A stretch of DNA of 64,000 nucleotides from Planctomycetota bacterium (GTDB lineage: Bacteria; Planctomycetota; E44-bin39). This document shows, one piece after another, positions 41,478 through 50,316 of this stretch. How positions within the stretch are numbered: position 1 is the stretch's first letter; each line of letters begins with the position of its first letter. The stretch is taken from the NCBI GenBank assembly GCA_004376375.1, contig SOJX01000087.1:145238-209237 (forward strand). The letters run 5' to 3'. Both the position numbers and the translations under genes were made by a program. The notes under the pieces are model-generated. The model ran no database searches, was not told the origin of the DNA, and was given only the letters and a program-made list of their open reading frames with translations.

Positions 41478-43835
41478 ATGTCCAGACGTTTTACTTGGCT
41501 TTCCTGCTTCGTTGTTTTCGCCATCATACTTACAATTGCGGCGGGCTGTAAAGGTCGCAGCAAGAACAGGTATTACACTCCCCAGGTGGCAAAAATCGAC
41601 ATTACGCCGCCGGACCGCACGGTTCCACAAAACCAGCTGCTGCAGTACACGGCAACCGTAACCTACATGAACGGCACGATAATTGACGGAACCGGGCTGG
41701 TAACATGGAGCTCTTCCGACGTTACGGTGGCGACGATAAGCAACGCACCGGGATACGAGGGCCTTCTGACCGCCGTGTCGCTGGGGAATGCCGCCATAAG
41801 CGCAAGCTTCGATTTCAAAACAGCCTCTACCAGCGTGACCGTCAGCGACGCGATTCTCACCGCAATTACGATCGCACCCGATGCGGTAATCCTGCCCGAG
41901 GGGCGCTCGCAGCAACTGGCAGCCATAGGAACTTTCTCGGATGCCAGCACCTTCGACGTCACGCTTGGCGTCACGTGGTCGTCTGAAAACGCGGCTATTG
42001 CCGAAGTTTCGGACACGTATCCAACAAAGGGGATGGTGACCGGGCGTTCCGTTGGAACGGCACAAGTGGATGCCGCTCTCGGCGTAATCGGCAACTCCGC
42101 GGACATAACCGTGACTCCACGGATTCTGGAGAAGATATATCTTAATCCATGGAATCCCGTCGGGAAGGTCGGCGATGTCATCCAGTTCACCGCCATGGGG
42201 GTCTATTCCGACAAGACGACCGAGAACCTGACTACCTCCGTTACATGGTACAGCTCCCAGCCGAGCATCGCGACGGTCTCTAATAACCCTTCGTTTGAAG
42301 GGGAGGCGTCCTGCAAGAGCGCGGGCAAGACATTCATTCAGGCCGTTCTGGGCGCGGTCAGCAACTCGACCGAACTGACCGTTACGATGGTTTCCTTTGT
42401 CGAGAAAGGCGGTGAGGCCCGCCTCGACGCGCTCGGGAACGCGAGCGATATCACCGTGTTCGACTATGACACAGATGGCTTCATTGACATATACGTGACC
42501 AACTACATCGAAAGCAATAGGTTGTTTAGAAACGACGGGCACGGGATTTTTTCCGACAAGACCATTTCCGCGCAGGTGTCCGGCGGAATACCGCCGCTCG
42601 GACAGAGTCCGACGACCGGCGCTACCTGGGCCGACTTCAACAGCGACGGGTTTATAGACCTGTTCATGACAAACGGTTCGCCTCACCAGAATTTCAGCTG
42701 GCCGAACCTCCTGTTCCAGAATCCCGGGACGGCGGTTTTCGGCGCAGTCGTGGTTTCCACGTTGATTGGCGACGAGCCGACTCAGGCTGCGACGTGGGGA
42801 GATTACGACAACGACGGCGATATCGATTGCTACGTCGTGAACGGAACCACCGCACCCGGCCCGAATCCCGACAAGCTGAAGAACTTTCTCTATCAGAACA
42901 ACGGGACCGGAGTTTTTACCGACGTGACGGCTGCCGCCGGGGTGGAGAATGCTGACCGCGGTTTCGCCGCCGCATTCGTCGATGTCAACGGGGACGGCCT
43001 GCTGGACCTCTATGTTGCCAATGTCGGGAGCACCAACAGGTTGTTTCTTAATCAGGGGCTGGGGCTGTTTCAAGACTATTCGACTCAAAGCGGCACTGCC
43101 GATGCAAGCGACAGTTACGGCTTTGCCTTCGGTGATTACAACAACGATGGCCGGCCCGATCTCTATGTTGTCAACGGGGGCGCTTCATCGTCGAACAGGC
43201 TGTATCGCAATACAGGCGGCGGTGTGTTTGCGGACGTCGCCTCGGCGGCGGGTGTCGCAGACGCCGGCGAAGGGCGCTGTTGCGCCTGGGGCGATTTCGA
43301 TTCCGACGGGTATCTCGATCTTTACGTCGTCAATACCTCATCTGGCGGGGCCGCGATCAACCGGCTTTACCGCAATAACAAGAACGGAACTTTCACCGAT
43401 CTTGCGCAGAGCTCCGGGGTGCCCGGAGGCGGTTACGGCGTATCCACCGTATGGGGCGATTTCGATCTGGACGGAGACCTTGACCTGTACGTGGCCAACA
43501 CCGGTTCCGGCCTGAACGCCCGCAACCTTTACTACCGCAACGAGGGCACCGGCGGCAAGCACTGGGTGGCGGTAGTACTGGATACAAGCCTGAGCGCGGG
43601 CAGCAAGAACCGGTTTTCGGTCGGTGCGCGGGTTGACGTCCAGGCCGGCGCACTGTCAATGACACGGTGGGTAATCGCGACCGACAGCCACGGCGGGGCC
43701 GCGCCTGCACCGCTCTTTTTCGGGCTTGACGATAATACGAAATGCACGGTCGCGGTCAACTGGCCTTCTGGAAAGACCCAGGTTTTGCCCGGCCTGCAGG
43801 ATGGAGACAGGGTTATCATAGTTATGGAGCAATAA
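41478..43835 (+). CDS. lipoprotein with Ig-like, FG-GAP/VCBS and ASPIC/UnbV domains
   Basis: 785 residues from the ATG at 41478 (AAAGGAGA 8 bases upstream). Lipobox IAAGC (about 23-27). Three Big-2-like Ig domains (about 35-310: VTWSSSDVTVATIS, GVTWSSENAAIAEVS, TSVTWYSSQPSIATVS). Then seven FG-GAP/VCBS blades with Ca-binding DxDxDGxxD signatures (FDYDTDGFIDIYV, GDYDNDGDIDCYV, VDVNGDGLLDLYV and others, about 330-690). The C-terminal ASPIC/UnbV domain ends VNWPSGKTQVLPGL. Expected on the outer surface in binding or adhesion. The downstream hairpin at 43882-43912 may be its terminator. Confidence 0.92.
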   Translation: MSRRFTWLSCFVVFAIILTIAAGCKGRSKNRYYTPQVAKIDITPPDRTVPQNQLLQYTATVTYMNGTIIDGTGLVTWSSSDVTVATISNAPGYEGLLTAVSLGNAAISASFDFKTASTSVTVSDAILTAITIAPDAVILPEGRSQQLAAIGTFSDASTFDVTLGVTWSSENAAIAEVSDTYPTKGMVTGRSVGTAQVDAALGVIGNSADITVTPRILEKIYLNPWNPVGKVGDVIQFTAMGVYSDKTTENLTTSVTWYSSQPSIATVSNNPSFEGEASCKSAGKTFIQAVLGAVSNSTELTVTMVSFVEKGGEARLDALGNASDITVFDYDTDGFIDIYVTNYIESNRLFRNDGHGIFSDKTISAQVSGGIPPLGQSPTTGATWADFNSDGFIDLFMTNGSPHQNFSWPNLLFQNPGTAVFGAVVVSTLIGDEPTQAATWGDYDNDGDIDCYVVNGTTAPGPNPDKLKNFLYQNNGTGVFTDVTAAAGVENADRGFAAAFVDVNGDGLLDLYVANVGSTNRLFLNQGLGLFQDYSTQSGTADASDSYGFAFGDYNNDGRPDLYVVNGGASSSNRLYRNTGGGVFADVASAAGVADAGEGRCCAWGDFDSDGYLDLYVVNTSSGGAAINRLYRNNKNGTFTDLAQSSGVPGGGYGVSTVWGDFDLDGDLDLYVANTGSGLNARNLYYRNEGTGGKHWVAVVLDTSLSAGSKNRFSVGARVDVQAGALSMTRWVIATDSHGGAAPAPLFFGLDDNTKCTVAVNWPSGKTQVLPGLQDGDRVIIVMEQ

Positions 43836-43881
43836 GCTGTCGCAAGACGGCCAGGATGACATCATCCGGATTGCAGTCATC

Positions 43882-43912
43882 CCGGGCAAGCTCGATTCAC
43901 GAGCTTGCCCGG
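43882..43912 (+). terminator. hairpin between the FG-GAP gene and the kinase gene
   Basis: CCGGGCAAGCTCG pairs with CGAGCTTGCCCGG across 5 bases. The downstream T-tract is poor, so it may terminate weakly or protect RNA ends. Confidence 0.5.
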
Positions 43913-43960
43913 CGCTTTATATTTCCGCTTTTGGTCTTTTCCGCCGCGAGGAGGGGCAAC

Positions 43961-44917
43961 GTGGCTAGTCGCTCTGAACGCCTTCGTGTAGCTAACCGGC
44001 TTGTTGAAGATGTTGAGCGGCTGTATAATATCGGCCATGTCACTAATGCCCGTGTGCTGCCGAACAATCCGAACGTATTTCCCCTGACGACTGAAGACGG
44101 ATCTGAATTCTACCTCAAGCTGAAGTCCCAGGGCCCGGATCGGGTGGATTTTGAGCACGAGTTGCTCGATCACCTTTCGGGCCAGGGGATTCCGGTGGCC
44201 CCCGCGCTTGAGACGAAAAAGGGTAAGAAGATTTTCCGTGTCCGATTCGGCGGGCCGTTTGCCCTGTATCCCGCATTACCGGGAAAGCGCCTTACGTCGT
44301 GGCGGCCCGCGCACCTCGAGTTGTACGGCCGGTTTCTTGCCCGCCTGCACGAGGCAATGAAGACTTACTCCGGCGCGCGGAAGAAAGTCGTCCGCTCAAA
44401 TATCTTGAAGTCCGCGGACGAAGCGGCCGTCATCATGCTTGACCGGGTCCGGACGCCGGTAATGGACCTTGACCGCAGCCTGATTCGCGCGGTCCGCAGG
44501 GAAATTGCGCGGAAATTCACCCGCAGCGCCTACAGGCGCCTTCCCAAACAGCTTATACACCGTGACTACCATCCCTGGAACATCAAGCTCTCGGGCAGCG
44601 CCGTCGTCGGCATGCTTGATTTCGAGTTCGCCGTGCGGGAGTTCCGCCTGTTTGACCTCTGCTACATCGGGGGCGCTATCCTCTCCGACGATTTCACGCA
44701 CGCCAAGAAATGGGCGGAGCGCTTCGAAGTTATTGCTCGAGCGTTCGAGGAGACTGCACCTCTTACTTCGCTTGAGCGAAGTCTTATGCGGGCAACTTTC
44801 CTTATCATCGGCATACTTTACGTGCAGTTCCTTCTCAGACAGCGAAACATCCAAAGCGCGCTGCACACCCAGAGCGTTCTCCGCTGGCTGTACGAGGAGT
44901 GCGATGCGTTCGAGTAG
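43961..44917 (+). CDS. aminoglycoside phosphotransferase-fold kinase
   Basis: 318 residues from the GTG at 43961 (GAGGAGGGG 4 bases upstream). A protein-kinase-like APH/CotS fold: Lys in EFYLKLKSQ (about 49-57), HRDYHPWN (200-207) as the Brenner-type catalytic loop, D220 in VVGMLDFEFA as the Mg ligand. Members phosphorylate sugars, antibiotics, choline or unknown substrates; CotS/YutH-type spore proteins share this pattern. The in-frame start upstream at 43742 lies inside the preceding gene and is rejected. No substrate can be assigned. Confidence 0.87.
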   Translation: MASRSERLRVANRLVEDVERLYNIGHVTNARVLPNNPNVFPLTTEDGSEFYLKLKSQGPDRVDFEHELLDHLSGQGIPVAPALETKKGKKIFRVRFGGPFALYPALPGKRLTSWRPAHLELYGRFLARLHEAMKTYSGARKKVVRSNILKSADEAAVIMLDRVRTPVMDLDRSLIRAVRREIARKFTRSAYRRLPKQLIHRDYHPWNIKLSGSAVVGMLDFEFAVREFRLFDLCYIGGAILSDDFTHAKKWAERFEVIARAFEETAPLTSLERSLMRATFLIIGILYVQFLLRQRNIQSALHTQSVLRWLYEECDAFE

Positions 44918-44957
44918 CCGGCTCGCCGTTTAAACCGGTTTTCCGGAGAGAAGCAAC

Positions 44958-45773
44958 ATGGTTGAATCCATATCTTCGTTCACGATGGAAGATTCGCTTT
45001 TTGCCGAGGCGGTGAAGGCGTATCGTGAGGCGAAACATCCGGTCTCCATAACGGGCGCGGGAATCTCCGTTGAAAGCGGCATCCCCGATTTTCGCTCGCC
45101 CGGCGGGCTCTGGAGCGTTTTTGATCCTCAGGAGTATGCCACGATTGACGCATTCATTGATACGCCTGAAAAGGCCTGGAAGCTTTACCGTGCAATCGCA
45201 GAAAAGCTCCGTGAAGCGAAACCCAATCCGGCTCACGAAGCCTTGGCAAGGCTGGAGGCGGCCGGTCATCTTGCCGCCATAGTCACACAGAACATCGACA
45301 ACCTGCACCAGGACGCGGGAAGCAAAAGCGTAATAGAAGTTCACGGCGACCACGGCCACCTTCAATGCCTGAAATGCAATACGGTAGAGCCTGCGGAAGA
45401 ATCGCAGTGGTTTGCGGAAAAGCCGGCTGCCTGCGGCAAGTGCGGTTCGATAATGAAGCCGAATGTCGTCCTTTTCGGGGAAGGCGTTCGCCGCATGGCG
45501 GAGATACAGAAGCATCTTGAGCTGTGCGACGCGCTGCTCGTGGTCGGCACCTCGGCCCAGGTCCATCCGGTCGCTTCGTTCCCGGCGCTTGTCAAGGCGC
45601 GGGGCGGGCAGGTTTATGAGTTTAATATCGAGGAAACCGCGCTTACGCACGGTGGTTCAGGGCTATTCGGCATTTTCTCCGGTTTCAGCACGGGGCCGAT
45701 AACCGACTATTTTTTAAAAGGGTCGGCCTCCGAGAGCCTCGATGCGTTCGCGTCGGCGGTGATCGGCAAATAG
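44958..45773 (+). CDS. Sir2-family NAD-dependent protein deacylase
   Basis: 271 residues. NAD motifs GAGISVESGIPDFRS (33-47) and TQNIDNLH (110-117), catalytic His129 in EVHGDHG, and zinc cysteines C137, C140, C159 and C162. NVVLFGEGV follows. It removes acetyl or longer acyl groups from lysine with NAD. The residues just before the catalytic loop do not clearly show the class III Tyr/Arg pair, so acyl specificity is open. It follows the kinase by 40 bases. Its TAG stop is the first base group of the family A repeat. Confidence 0.94.
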   Translation: MVESISSFTMEDSLFAEAVKAYREAKHPVSITGAGISVESGIPDFRSPGGLWSVFDPQEYATIDAFIDTPEKAWKLYRAIAEKLREAKPNPAHEALARLEAAGHLAAIVTQNIDNLHQDAGSKSVIEVHGDHGHLQCLKCNTVEPAEESQWFAEKPAACGKCGSIMKPNVVLFGEGVRRMAEIQKHLELCDALLVVGTSAQVHPVASFPALVKARGGQVYEFNIEETALTHGGSGLFGIFSGFSTGPITDYFLKGSASESLDAFASAVIGK

Positions 45774-45897
45774 CGTCCAACGTCCAACGTCAAACGTTCA
45801 ATGTTATATTATTTTATTGTGGAGTCTGCGGCGGGCAGGGAGGTCTTTCTTCTATGAATTAAATAGCATAACGTTCGACGTTTGACGTTCGACGCTA
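45773..45897. repeat. heptad-word inverted repeat, family A, copy 4
   Basis: Left arm CGTCCAA, CGTCCAA, CGTCAAA, CGTTCAA. Loop ATATTATTTTATTG plus an insertion of about 40 bases. Right arm AACGTTCGACGTTTGACGTT. The stop codons of two convergent genes, sirtuin and BamE-like, form its two ends. Confidence 0.8.
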
Positions 45898-46974
45898 TTT
45901 GGGCTTTTCCTTGCGAAAGACCTGGCCGTTTTCGAAATAGATGTAGACGTCGCGGTATATCCATTGATCGTACGTGCGGCCGTCCACGATGCTTCGCTCG
46001 ACGCCTTCGGGGAAGCCGAGCGAATCAGCGACCTCCTGGCGGGTCATGCCGATCAGTATGCCGTGTTCAGTTACGGTCAGGTTGTAGACTTTTTCGGTAA
46101 ACATGCGCAGGCGCTGGGAGCCGAAGCGGTCCGTGACAAGTTCATTTTTCCGCTCCATTATTGCTTCGCGAAATTCCCTTTCCTCGGGCTGAATCCATTC
46201 GTCGCCCTCCAGCACCAGCCCCTCCGCTATCATGAAGGCCTCACGGCTGATCCAGCGGCCGTTGTGAAAGTGAGCGCCGAGTTTTCTGAATGCGGCGATT
46301 GCGCCCGCGTGTTCAGGCTTCTTTTTGAGCACTTCGTTCAGCAGCCGGAAGGCGTGCTCCTCTTCAGCCAGCTTTTCGGCATAAAGCTGAGCGACGCGAA
46401 TCAACTCCTCCGGTTTATTACGGTCTGCGTTTTCCTCCTCTATTGTTATGCCCTCGGCAAGCACGTTCTTAGCCGTGGTTTCGAGCTCTGCGTCCCGGCT
46501 TTTCTCAGCGAGGTCAAGAGCTTCTTCTGCCAGTTTGATGCGGCCGGCACCGTCATCAGGCTTGAGAGCGGCGATTGCCGCTTCAAAGCGCTCGAAATCC
46601 GTTTCAAGCTTTTCAAAATGCTCAATAAAGAAAACGATGCGGCCGCTGCGCCTGCCCAGGTAACCTCTGAGGAGCAAACGGTTTCCCGTCTCGAGGGATT
46701 TTGACCGGCCCAGAAGGCTGCGGGTGGTAAAAAGCGCCCTGCGCGACAGTTCCTGGGCTATGAAAATGCTGCCGACAATCCTTTTTACGTGTACTTCAAC
46801 CTCGTAGCGGGTATTACCCGCCGGCAGCTTGTTCAGCACTTTCGGCGTAACTTTCTTGGTTTTTGAAGATTCTTTATTCGAAGGGGAGGCGGCAGACGCG
46901 ATTTCGCTCTGCCCGCAGACGAGTGCGAGCGTCAGTAAAACCACAAGGAGGATATTATTCTTTGACGATTGCAT
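45895..46974 (-). CDS. secreted protein with TPR-like helices and a BamE/SmpA-like C-terminal domain
   Basis: 359 residues. Start at ATG 46974 with AGGTG 4 bases upstream and a signal peptide (about 1-29). The middle (about 130-240) is helical and TPR-like. The C-terminal about 60 residues (HGILIGMTRQEVADSLGFPE, QWIYRDVYIYFENGQVFRKE) match the SmpA/OmlA (BamE) pattern of a short helix followed by beta strands. No lipobox. The start overlaps the upstream PATAN-propeller gene end by 20 bases, so the two are co-translated. Likely periplasmic or envelope. The stop is supplied by the repeat. Confidence 0.8.
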   Translation of the reverse strand: MQSSKNNILLVVLLTLALVCGQSEIASAASPSNKESSKTKKVTPKVLNKLPAGNTRYEVEVHVKRIVGSIFIAQELSRRALFTTRSLLGRSKSLETGNRLLLRGYLGRRSGRIVFFIEHFEKLETDFERFEAAIAALKPDDGAGRIKLAEEALDLAEKSRDAELETTAKNVLAEGITIEEENADRNKPEELIRVAQLYAEKLAEEEHAFRLLNEVLKKKPEHAGAIAAFRKLGAHFHNGRWISREAFMIAEGLVLEGDEWIQPEEREFREAIMERKNELVTDRFGSQRLRMFTEKVYNLTVTEHGILIGMTRQEVADSLGFPEGVERSIVDGRTYDQWIYRDVYIYFENGQVFRKEKPK

Positions 46975-49900
46975 ACACCTGTCCCCCGACGGTCGCAAAA
47001 TAGATATATCCGGCGTGGTAGCGCACGGGACCGATAATCGGAGTACGAGTATCGTAATACCACATCTGGTACCCGTCGCCGGGTCTGAAGGCGACCAGAA
47101 GCGGTTTGGACGCGCTCACGAGGATGAGGGCGTTTGCCGGGTCCTTGACGTTTATACCTGCAATACTGACGCCTTTGATTTCGCGGCCGCCGCCGTCCGA
47201 CAGTTTTCGCGACCAGTTGATTTCTTTAGTGTGTGACATTGAGTGCAACATGCCGGTGTTGTCGAGGAAGAACAGGTTGTTTCCAATTGCGACGATATCC
47301 GAGGAGACGTGACGGTTGTCGTAGCTCAAGAGGATATCGCCTTTATCCAGGTCCAAGGCGTGGATGACGCCGGCTTCAGTAGGAATATAAGCGATTCTTT
47401 CAATAACGGCCGGTTTTCCGGAAACGGGGCTCCCCAGGTCTATCGGCGCGCCAGCGAATACGTCGAGACTTGTGTTGAAAAAGCGGAAAACACCGTTCTC
47501 GCCCGATACGCCGACCTGGGTATTGCCAAGCCGGTAGATGCCCGTCACCGGGGAGCCCAAATCGACCGGGGTCCCCTGCTGAGAGCCGTAAATACCGTAT
47601 ACAAACACCGTCCGGGTATTTGTGCCGAACAGGGCATAGCTTTCCCGTTGCGGCAGCCAGAGCGGGCCTGCGGTAATTTCGGCGGTTGCATCATGCTTGA
47701 TGGTTTTTACCGTGACAGTACCGCATCCCCAATCCAGATGGAATATCCTGTTGGTTCCGTCGGAGACCAGGAGCTGTCTTCCAGCCGGCACGACCGGTCC
47801 CGGTGAATTGCCTTTTGTATCCAGCACGGATTCCCAGATAAGTCTGTTAGAATCGTTATCCGCATTAACATTCAGTGAAGCGACTACCGCGTTGCCGTCG
47901 GCTCGGAACCCCGAGATGTAAAGACGAGGTCCTTTTGCCAGCACAGGTGGCGCCGTAATGGCCTTATACTCCGATTTATCGGGCGGATATACCCAGAGCC
48001 GTCGCCGCACAAGTTCGATATCCGTATAAGGGGAATAGGTCCACGGATTTATCCTAAGCTCGATGGACCAGAAACCTTGCTTTGTGATTTCCACCACAAC
48101 GCTATCCGAATTGTCCGAGAGCCACGGGCTGAGCCGCAGGATCAGGGGAGTCTGGCCCTGTTCCTCGCCGTCGACGATTACGGAGGCGCCGGCAGGTTTG
48201 GTCGAAAATGGAAACGGCAGCTTGATTTCCCGGACTACCTTATATCGGTTATATTTTTCGTTACGGCACAGTTCTGCCAGTAATTTGTGCGCCTCCTTCA
48301 GCAAGCCTTCTAATTCGTGCGCCTCCTTCAACAGGCCTTCGTTTACGAGCTGGCTTGCTTTCGATAGCACGAGGTTTATTGCCGCAAGGTCTTTGATTCT
48401 TTTCTTTTCCGCTTTGATGAATCGTTTCTGTTGCTCTTCAAGTTCAGTGATTTTGCTTTCAACGTCCTTTGTCAGAACGCCGGGCGTTATCCACGGGGGC
48501 ACTCTTTTCAGTTCCAGGAGCGCCTCGCCGTATTTGTTTTCCTCTATGTATTGAGGAATCGCAGCTATTGCTTTTCGGTAGCGCAGGAAGGCCAGCGTAA
48601 CATCCGCTCCAACGGCAAGCGCAACGATGATTACTACTGCAAGGCTGGAGAAGACCGCAAGCCGCCGCCAGCGGTTCGGCAGGTATACTTTTACTTTGCC
48701 TTTAACCTGCGAAAGGAGCTTGCGCTCAATACCCTCTACGCTCTTGAATTTCTGGAGCGCGTGGAGGAAGATGTTCTGGGCCTCGGTCTGCTTTCCGGCC
48801 TCCGCGCTCTTGGCGAGGGCGAGTTCGTAGTAATTCAGCGCGTTTTCATTTTTGGAAAGTGCGAGATAACTCTCGCCCAGCTGGATATAAAAATTCAGTT
48901 CGTCGGGGCGGTGCTCGATAAGCACGAGATATATCTTTATGGCCTCGCCGTGATTTTCATTTTTTACCTCAAGGTCGGCTATCCGGACCCAGAGATCCAC
49001 CGCCTCATTGGTTCTCCCCTCGCGGTTGAGCGCATCCGCGAGGTGGCGCATGGTCTCGATGTCGCCGGGGTTATGTTTCAGGGCTTCCTGGAAAAAGCTG
49101 ATCGCAGAGGCGTTGTTTCCCTCGGCAAGATACATGTCACCAAGGATTCGATATTGCTCGAAAGCTTCCTTGTCGAGCTTCAGAGCCCGGAGGTGTCCCG
49201 CCCAGCGCTGGCGAAGGAGGTGGTCGTTCGGGGTCGCGTACAGGGCGTTCCAGAAGAACTTTTTCACTCCCTCCGTGTCGCGTTTCAGCGTTGCTTCCTC
49301 GCCGAGGCGGACCATGTCTTCTTTTCTCGCCGTCGTTACGATGCCGTTTTTGAAGCAATCGAACATGAGCCTGCAGAATTCGAACTTGTTCAGCATCGAC
49401 AGGTCGACGAGTTCGCTGATGGAACGTTTACCGTCGACGAGGTATATCTCCCTGATATGACTCTCCGGGGCATCGATTCGTTTGATAACCGCCGGGTTGA
49501 GGTTGGCGGGTGCGAAAACAAGGTTCAGATCGGGGATGACTTTGTAAATCCGGCCCCATTCGTCCATTCGCCGCAAACTCTCCATGATGAGGCTGTTCGC
49601 GTTGATCCGGAGCTTTGAGGTCCTCTGCAGCGGGTCAACCATCTCGTGCGGACAGTAGCCGGGAAGGAATTCAAAGTCCGCCGTTTTCCAGAGGAAAAGG
49701 TCGTATATCTCCTCCTCAATCTTGTTGCGGACCGCGTCGGCAACGTCGTTTTCGGTGATTACCTGGCGCCCTACGAGGAGTTCGCCGAGCAGTTTTCCCG
49801 TGCGATCCTGTTCGTCAAGACATTCCCGAATCTGCTGCGGGGTGGCTTTGCCGGTCTTGATGAGAAAATCACCGATTTTTGTGGTGGTGTTTTTCCCGGT

Positions 49901-50050
49901 TGCGAGAAGGTTGATTTCTCCGCCCGAGAAATAGATTAGCTTTTCGCTCTCGCCGTCCGTTACGCGGAGCGTCCCGGTGTGCTGGTTCACGGCAAGACTT
50001 TGGAAGATTTCCGGTAGAGAAAAGCTTTCTAGATTACCACGTAAAGCCAT
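46955..50050 (-). CDS. PATAN-TPR-TM-PEGA-beta-propeller protein (copy 2)
   Basis: 1031 residues. Order: DUF4388/PATAN domain at the very N-terminus (LRGNLESFSLPEIFQSLAV; GTLRVTDGESEKLIYFSGGE), a second part (about 70-200) with IGDFLIKTGKATPQQIREC, TPR-like helices (about 267-433), one TM segment (about 465-490), a coiled stretch with a doubled 10-residue unit (LLKEAHELEG, LLKEAHKLLA), a PEGA domain (FSTKPAGASVIVDGEEQGQT, about 608-660) and a PQQ-like beta-propeller (about 697-1031). Same architecture as the gene at 38003-41338. PATAN domains are linked to signalling and motility in bacteria, and the propeller would lie in the periplasm. A promoter is visible upstream. Confidence 0.9.
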   Translation of the reverse strand: MALRGNLESFSLPEIFQSLAVNQHTGTLRVTDGESEKLIYFSGGEINLLATGKNTTTKIGDFLIKTGKATPQQIRECLDEQDRTGKLLGELLVGRQVITENDVADAVRNKIEEEIYDLFLWKTADFEFLPGYCPHEMVDPLQRTSKLRINANSLIMESLRRMDEWGRIYKVIPDLNLVFAPANLNPAVIKRIDAPESHIREIYLVDGKRSISELVDLSMLNKFEFCRLMFDCFKNGIVTTARKEDMVRLGEEATLKRDTEGVKKFFWNALYATPNDHLLRQRWAGHLRALKLDKEAFEQYRILGDMYLAEGNNASAISFFQEALKHNPGDIETMRHLADALNREGRTNEAVDLWVRIADLEVKNENHGEAIKIYLVLIEHRPDELNFYIQLGESYLALSKNENALNYYELALAKSAEAGKQTEAQNIFLHALQKFKSVEGIERKLLSQVKGKVKVYLPNRWRRLAVFSSLAVVIIVALAVGADVTLAFLRYRKAIAAIPQYIEENKYGEALLELKRVPPWITPGVLTKDVESKITELEEQQKRFIKAEKKRIKDLAAINLVLSKASQLVNEGLLKEAHELEGLLKEAHKLLAELCRNEKYNRYKVVREIKLPFPFSTKPAGASVIVDGEEQGQTPLILRLSPWLSDNSDSVVVEITKQGFWSIELRINPWTYSPYTDIELVRRRLWVYPPDKSEYKAITAPPVLAKGPRLYISGFRADGNAVVASLNVNADNDSNRLIWESVLDTKGNSPGPVVPAGRQLLVSDGTNRIFHLDWGCGTVTVKTIKHDATAEITAGPLWLPQRESYALFGTNTRTVFVYGIYGSQQGTPVDLGSPVTGIYRLGNTQVGVSGENGVFRFFNTSLDVFAGAPIDLGSPVSGKPAVIERIAYIPTEAGVIHALDLDKGDILLSYDNRHVSSDIVAIGNNLFFLDNTGMLHSMSHTKEINWSRKLSDGGGREIKGVSIAGINVKDPANALILVSASKPLLVAFRPGDGYQMWYYDTRTPIIGPVRYHAGYIYFATVGGQVYAIVKE

Positions 50051-50086
50051 ACTTTAACCCACATTATCCGCCTTCTAGAGAATAAT

Positions 50087-50115
50087 ATACTACCAGAGTT
50101 CCTGAATTTTTTCAA
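50087..50115 (-). promoter_or_regulatory. promoter of PATAN-propeller copy 2
   Basis: TTGAAA (50110-50115), 17-base spacer, TAGTAT (50087-50092) on the minus strand, about 37 bases before the ATG. Confidence 0.55.
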
Positions 50116-50133
50116 GAGAAATTGCACGCCATC

Positions 50134-50227
50134 ATTCGGTCCTTCGGTCCTCCGGTCTTTCGGTCCTTCGGCCGTCTGTTCTTTAAATTATTAATGACCA
50201 AGAGACCAAAGGACCGAAGGACCGAAT
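50134..50227. repeat. GGTC-word inverted repeat, family B, copy 2
   Basis: Left arm CGGTCCTTCGGTCCTCCGGT at 8-base steps, loop TTAAATTATTAATGACC (shares TTAATGACC with copy 1), right arm GACCAAAGGACCGAAGGACC. It lies between two divergent genes, showing it is not limited to gene ends. Confidence 0.85.
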
Positions 50228-50237
50228 GTGATTTTGC

Positions 50238-50266
50238 TTGACTTCGGCTAGGGCGCGTGCTAGTTT
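50238..50266 (+). promoter_or_regulatory. promoter of the glycine-cleavage operon
   Basis: TTGACT (50238-50243), 17-base spacer, TAGTTT (50261-50266). The predicted start near 50273 lies downstream of an alternative gcvT start at 50257, so the ATG at 50317 is used. Confidence 0.55.
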
Positions 50267-50316
50267 CCCTGAATTCGGGTAGTTGCGTCGCAGATAGATT
50301 TTGCCCGGAAGGACTT

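Noticed and set aside
41442..43088. 548-codon frame antisense to the FG-GAP lipoprotein
   Set aside because: Shadow of the conserved Ca-binding repeats; no ribosome site or family.
50228..50316. Glycine riboswitch upstream of gcvT
   Set aside because: The leader is only about 45 bases from the predicted start, and the conserved glycine aptamer core was not found.
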